Shown here: positions 61,906 through 64,000 of the stretch, in pieces | How the letters are laid out: every line of letters begins with the position of its first letter | Position numbering within the stretch: position 1 is the first letter of the stretch | Origin: JBAXGW01 sp037139195 | Lineage (GTDB): Bacteria; Bacteroidota; Bacteroidia; Bacteroidales; JAHJDW01 | Reading direction: 5' to 3' | NCBI GenBank assembly: GCA_037139195.1 | Contig: JBAXGW010000003.1 | Coordinates: 43,908 to 107,907 of the forward strand | DNA: 64,000 bases | The notes under the pieces: model-generated | Told to the model about the DNA's origin: nothing | What the model saw: the letters and a program-made list of their open reading frames with translations, nothing else | The model's database searches: none | Program-made: the position numbers and the translations under genes

Positions 61906-62021
61906 TGACTTTGAATGATATAAATATCAAAGAGAGCTCATTTTCTAAGGAAGAGCTGGAACATTACGACCGTTACTGGGATAGTATACGAACTGAGCGT
62001 TCGGTTCAAGCTGATGCTTAA
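61905..62021 (+). pseudogene. Third, truncated Rpn tail ORF (38 residues)
   Basis: Again TAATG: ATG 61905 overlaps the TAA of the previous ORF. It reads MTLNDINIKESSFSKEELEH to RTERSVQADA, where GAA of the other copies is TAA (62019-62021). The GKIE region and the rest are missing. It is either a decayed copy or a very short peptide gene. Confidence 0.7.
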
Positions 62022-62365
62022 GAAAAATGATTTTGATGGATTGAATTTTTTTATGAAAAAAAATAAACTTGATTTGTGATATATTATAACGAAATGACTT
62101 ACGCAAAATTATGATAATATTATAGCACAATCTTTTCTACCTAGTGGAGAGGGGTTGGGGTGAGGCAAAGATGTTTGCTAGTGGTTGGGATAGAGACGTT
62201 TTGTTAAAACGTCTCTATCCCGTAAAAAGCTTTTTTATTTTTTTGTGATATAGTATGTATTTTCTCTTGAAATAGGTTTGAAAATATATATAGTATGGGT
62301 ACTGGTATTGACCCTACCACGAGAGATCATTAAAAATAATAACTAAAAAACAAAAATAAAATCGT
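62022..62365. other. 344-bp intergenic region after the Rpn array
   Basis: No ORF that I can support. It holds GTGGAGAGGGGTTGGGGTGA at 62144-62163, a GC-rich string that I recall as a widespread dispersed repeat, then a perfect hairpin at 62187-62221 and a palindrome AAAAAGCTTTTT (62224-62235) in a T-rich run that may terminate transcription. The next gene starts at 62366. Confidence 0.6.
62187..62221. repeat. 16-bp perfect hairpin, GGGATAGAGACGTTTT type
   Basis: GGGATAGAGACGTTTT, loop GTT, then the exact complement AAAACGTCTCTATCCC. It resembles the GTAGAGACG...CGTCTCTAC palindromes dispersed in many Bacteroidota and cyanobacterial genomes (from memory). No U-run directly follows the stem. 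Confidence 0.8.
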
Positions 62366-64000
62366 ATGAAAAATTTAAAACTTTTTTTGAGTGTATTACT
62401 TATCAGCTTTTTGAGTTTTAACTCAATCGCAGATACCATTCCTGTACAAATGCCTGGTGGTGTAAGAAACTATTGTCAAACTCCTGGACATTTTGATACC
62501 TTTGTATTTTATAAACCTTTGGGTTTTGGATCTACTATGTGGCGTATCAATAATATACTTGTTGGTTCTGGTGATAGTTTAATTTATGTTCCCGTTTCTG
62601 CAGGAAATTTTTCAGTGCGTGCTACTTGGAATAGTAATATAGAAACGTGTAATTTAACACTATTTTCTTCAGCACCTGCTTCTACTACGTTATTTGTTAA
62701 TAGTGGTGGTATTTTAAATACAGCTAAAGATACTGTTTTTTTGTGTTCTGGTGCTGCTATTTTAGCTACTCCTACAGCTAATGCTGATGAGTCTACTTAT
62801 TGGAGTTGGACTGGCCCAAATGGTTTTAGTTCTGCTTCTGTTGGAGGTCCTGTAACTGTTTCTATTCCAGGTACTTATGTGCGTGAGCGAGGTAATCCTT
62901 GTGGTGTCACTCGTGATACTTTCCATGTAGTTACTTTGCCTTACGTATTGCCTGATTTAGGTAATGACCGATTGTTTTGTAATCAAACAGTTGATGTTAC
63001 TTTAGATGCAGGTCCTGGCTATGTGTATAATTGGACGGGTGGAGCTACTACACAGACGCTTCATGTGACCCAGGGTGGCAGTTATACGGTAAATGTATCC
63101 AATGTTTGTATTACTGGAGATGTTACTGTTCATGTAGAACATCAATCATTTCCTTTACCTGATTTGTCTTATCTTCATACTACTCCTAGATGTAGTGGTG
63201 ATGTTGTGGTGTTGGACCCTTCTTTAGTAGGATATACTTATGATTCCTATTATTGGAGCAATAACGCTACAACCCCAACTATTTCTGTTACTTCACCGAG
63301 TAATTTGTATTCCTTGGAAGTAACTAAGGGTTCGTGTATGGTAAATGCTAGTGTACAAATTGATTTTTATACAAAAGCAGCCAAACAAAATATTTGTATC
63401 GCAACTGTTGATGTTGTTAGTGGTAAAAACAAAGTTGTGTGGGAAAATGTAGTATCTTCTGGACAAGAAGGGTTTATAGAAAGTTATAATGTGTATAAAT
63501 TGAATGGAACATATACGCTTATTGGTAATGTTCCTACGAGTAATGTAAGTTCATTTGTTTTTACAGATTTAGTATCTAATCCAGCATCATCTTCAGTGAG
63601 ATATAAAGTCGCTGCTGTTGATACTTGTGGAAGCATATCCGATTTAAGTTTTTATCATCAAACCATAAAAATAAACTCTAATGCGGGCACAAGCGGCAGC
63701 GTAGATTTAACCATAACCGACCGCTATAAAGACGAAAGCGGGCTTTATGAACCAACAAAATACTATGTATTTATAGATTCGCTTAATAATGGCAGCTTGC
63801 ATTTAATGGATTCTATCGATGCCGTGTTTAATTCATATACCATCGATTTTCCTAAAGCAGGAGCAACCTATGTAATGGGAGTTTCTTTGCCTTGGACATG
63901 TGGCGATGGCTCAAAATCACTAGCCACCAAACAAATGAGCTATTCTAACGTGAGTTCGGTGTCAAAATTATTTAATTTTGATATTTCTGCACAATGTTGG
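62366..64000 (+). CDS. Large secreted Ig/fibronectin-like repeat protein (3' end outside window)
   Basis: The frame is open from ATG 62366 to the window edge (545 codons). Signal peptide MKNLKLFLSVLLISFLSFNS, mature start near ADTIPVQMPG. Beta-rich modules follow, typical of Bacteroidota surface proteins: WSWTGPNGFSSASVGGP (PKD/Ig-like), NWTGGATTQTLHVTQGGSYT, WSNNATTPTISVTSPSN, then a fibronectin-III-like segment ESYNVYKLNGTYTLIGNV ... SSSVRYKVAAVDTC. A T9SS sorting domain probably lies beyond the edge. Codon use changes at about 63660: before it codons mostly end in T or A, after it many end in C (GGC, AGC, ACC, GAC), suggesting a mosaic gene. Confidence 0.8.
   Translation, partial: MKNLKLFLSVLLISFLSFNSIADTIPVQMPGGVRNYCQTPGHFDTFVFYKPLGFGSTMWRINNILVGSGDSLIYVPVSAGNFSVRATWNSNIETCNLTLFSSAPASTTLFVNSGGILNTAKDTVFLCSGAAILATPTANADESTYWSWTGPNGFSSASVGGPVTVSIPGTYVRERGNPCGVTRDTFHVVTLPYVLPDLGNDRLFCNQTVDVTLDAGPGYVYNWTGGATTQTLHVTQGGSYTVNVSNVCITGDVTVHVEHQSFPLPDLSYLHTTPRCSGDVVVLDPSLVGYTYDSYYWSNNATTPTISVTSPSNLYSLEVTKGSCMVNASVQIDFYTKAAKQNICIATVDVVSGKNKVVWENVVSSGQEGFIESYNVYKLNGTYTLIGNVPTSNVSSFVFTDLVSNPASSSVRYKVAAVDTCGSISDLSFYHQTIKINSNAGTSGSVDLTITDRYKDESGLYEPTKYYVFIDSLNNGSLHLMDSIDAVFNSYTIDFPKAGATYVMGVSLPWTCGDGSKSLATKQMSYSNVSSVSKLFNFDISAQCW

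Larger units (their letters stand above)
61232..62021 (+). repeat. Tandem duplication of the Rpn 3' end (2 full units, 1 partial)
   Basis: GAGAGCTCATTTTC recurs at 61232, 61564 and 61932, that is at distances of 332 and 368 nt. The difference, 36 nt, equals three extra 12-nt GKIE units in the second copy. Units are nearly identical. The third copy stops in the middle. Confidence 0.95.

Overview
The window is a 64-kb piece of an AT-rich chromosome from a member of the Bacteroidota. This rests on several independent signs: secreted proteins ending in type IX secretion (T9SS) type-A sorting domains, promoters of the TTTG / TAnnTTTG kind, lipoprotein signals, the head-GIN (DUF2807) protein family, and many isolated palindromes typical of environmental Bacteroidota. 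A two-cluster 4Fe-4S ferredoxin hints at anaerobic or low-oxygen metabolism. I cannot place the organism below phylum with confidence.

Layout. 1-3.8 kb: tail of a T9SS cargo protein, then a minus-strand operon tolC-like / HlyD-like / tsaB. 4-10.3 kb: two large secreted T9SS cargo proteins (an M1 aminopeptidase and a BNR/sialidase-like repeat protein). 10.4-16.7 kb: LpxH, YicC, a 56-residue ferredoxin, an M13 lipoprotein peptidase and an M28-PDZ lipoprotein peptidase. 16.7-24.7 kb: a tightly packed envelope operon (membrane protein, lgt, phosphatase, pssA, M23 protein, two polytopic GT-C/YfhO-like proteins). 24.7-33.9 kb: T9SS cargo, TrkA-type channel, TPR protein, mutS, TrmH-family methyltransferase, tRNA-Ser(GGA), asparaginase and TatD. 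34-38.1 kb: two paralogous lipoproteins, then an ECF sigma factor, a putative anti-sigma factor and a head-GIN/beta-barrel protein. The sigma gene and the GIN gene share a matching ECF-type promoter. 38.2-43 kb (minus strand): second ECF sigma factor, GT2, YitT, LutB-like protein and RpiB. 43.4-51.4 kb: nadA, a YwqK/MORN-repeat protein with a repeat-built signal peptide, a nine-PAS histidine kinase and its LytTR response regulator.

51.5-62.2 kb is accessory. It holds an MntA antitoxin beside a wrecked HepT toxin, an orphan coiled-coil membrane protein, a Fic AMP-transferase-like protein with a winged-helix tail and a repeated operator over its promoter, a C1 and an M16 peptidase, and an Rpn (recombination-promoting nuclease) gene. 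The C1 and M16 genes each end in a related ~124-nt nested palindrome. The C-terminal tail of the Rpn gene is duplicated downstream as free-standing, TAATG-coupled small ORFs with different numbers of the four-residue GKIE repeat. Published work on E. coli Rpn proteins describes a C-terminal small protein as an intragenic antitoxin with variable four-residue repeats. The array here therefore looks like free-standing antitoxin copies, and it is my leading candidate for something new. The window ends inside another large secreted protein whose base composition changes part way along.
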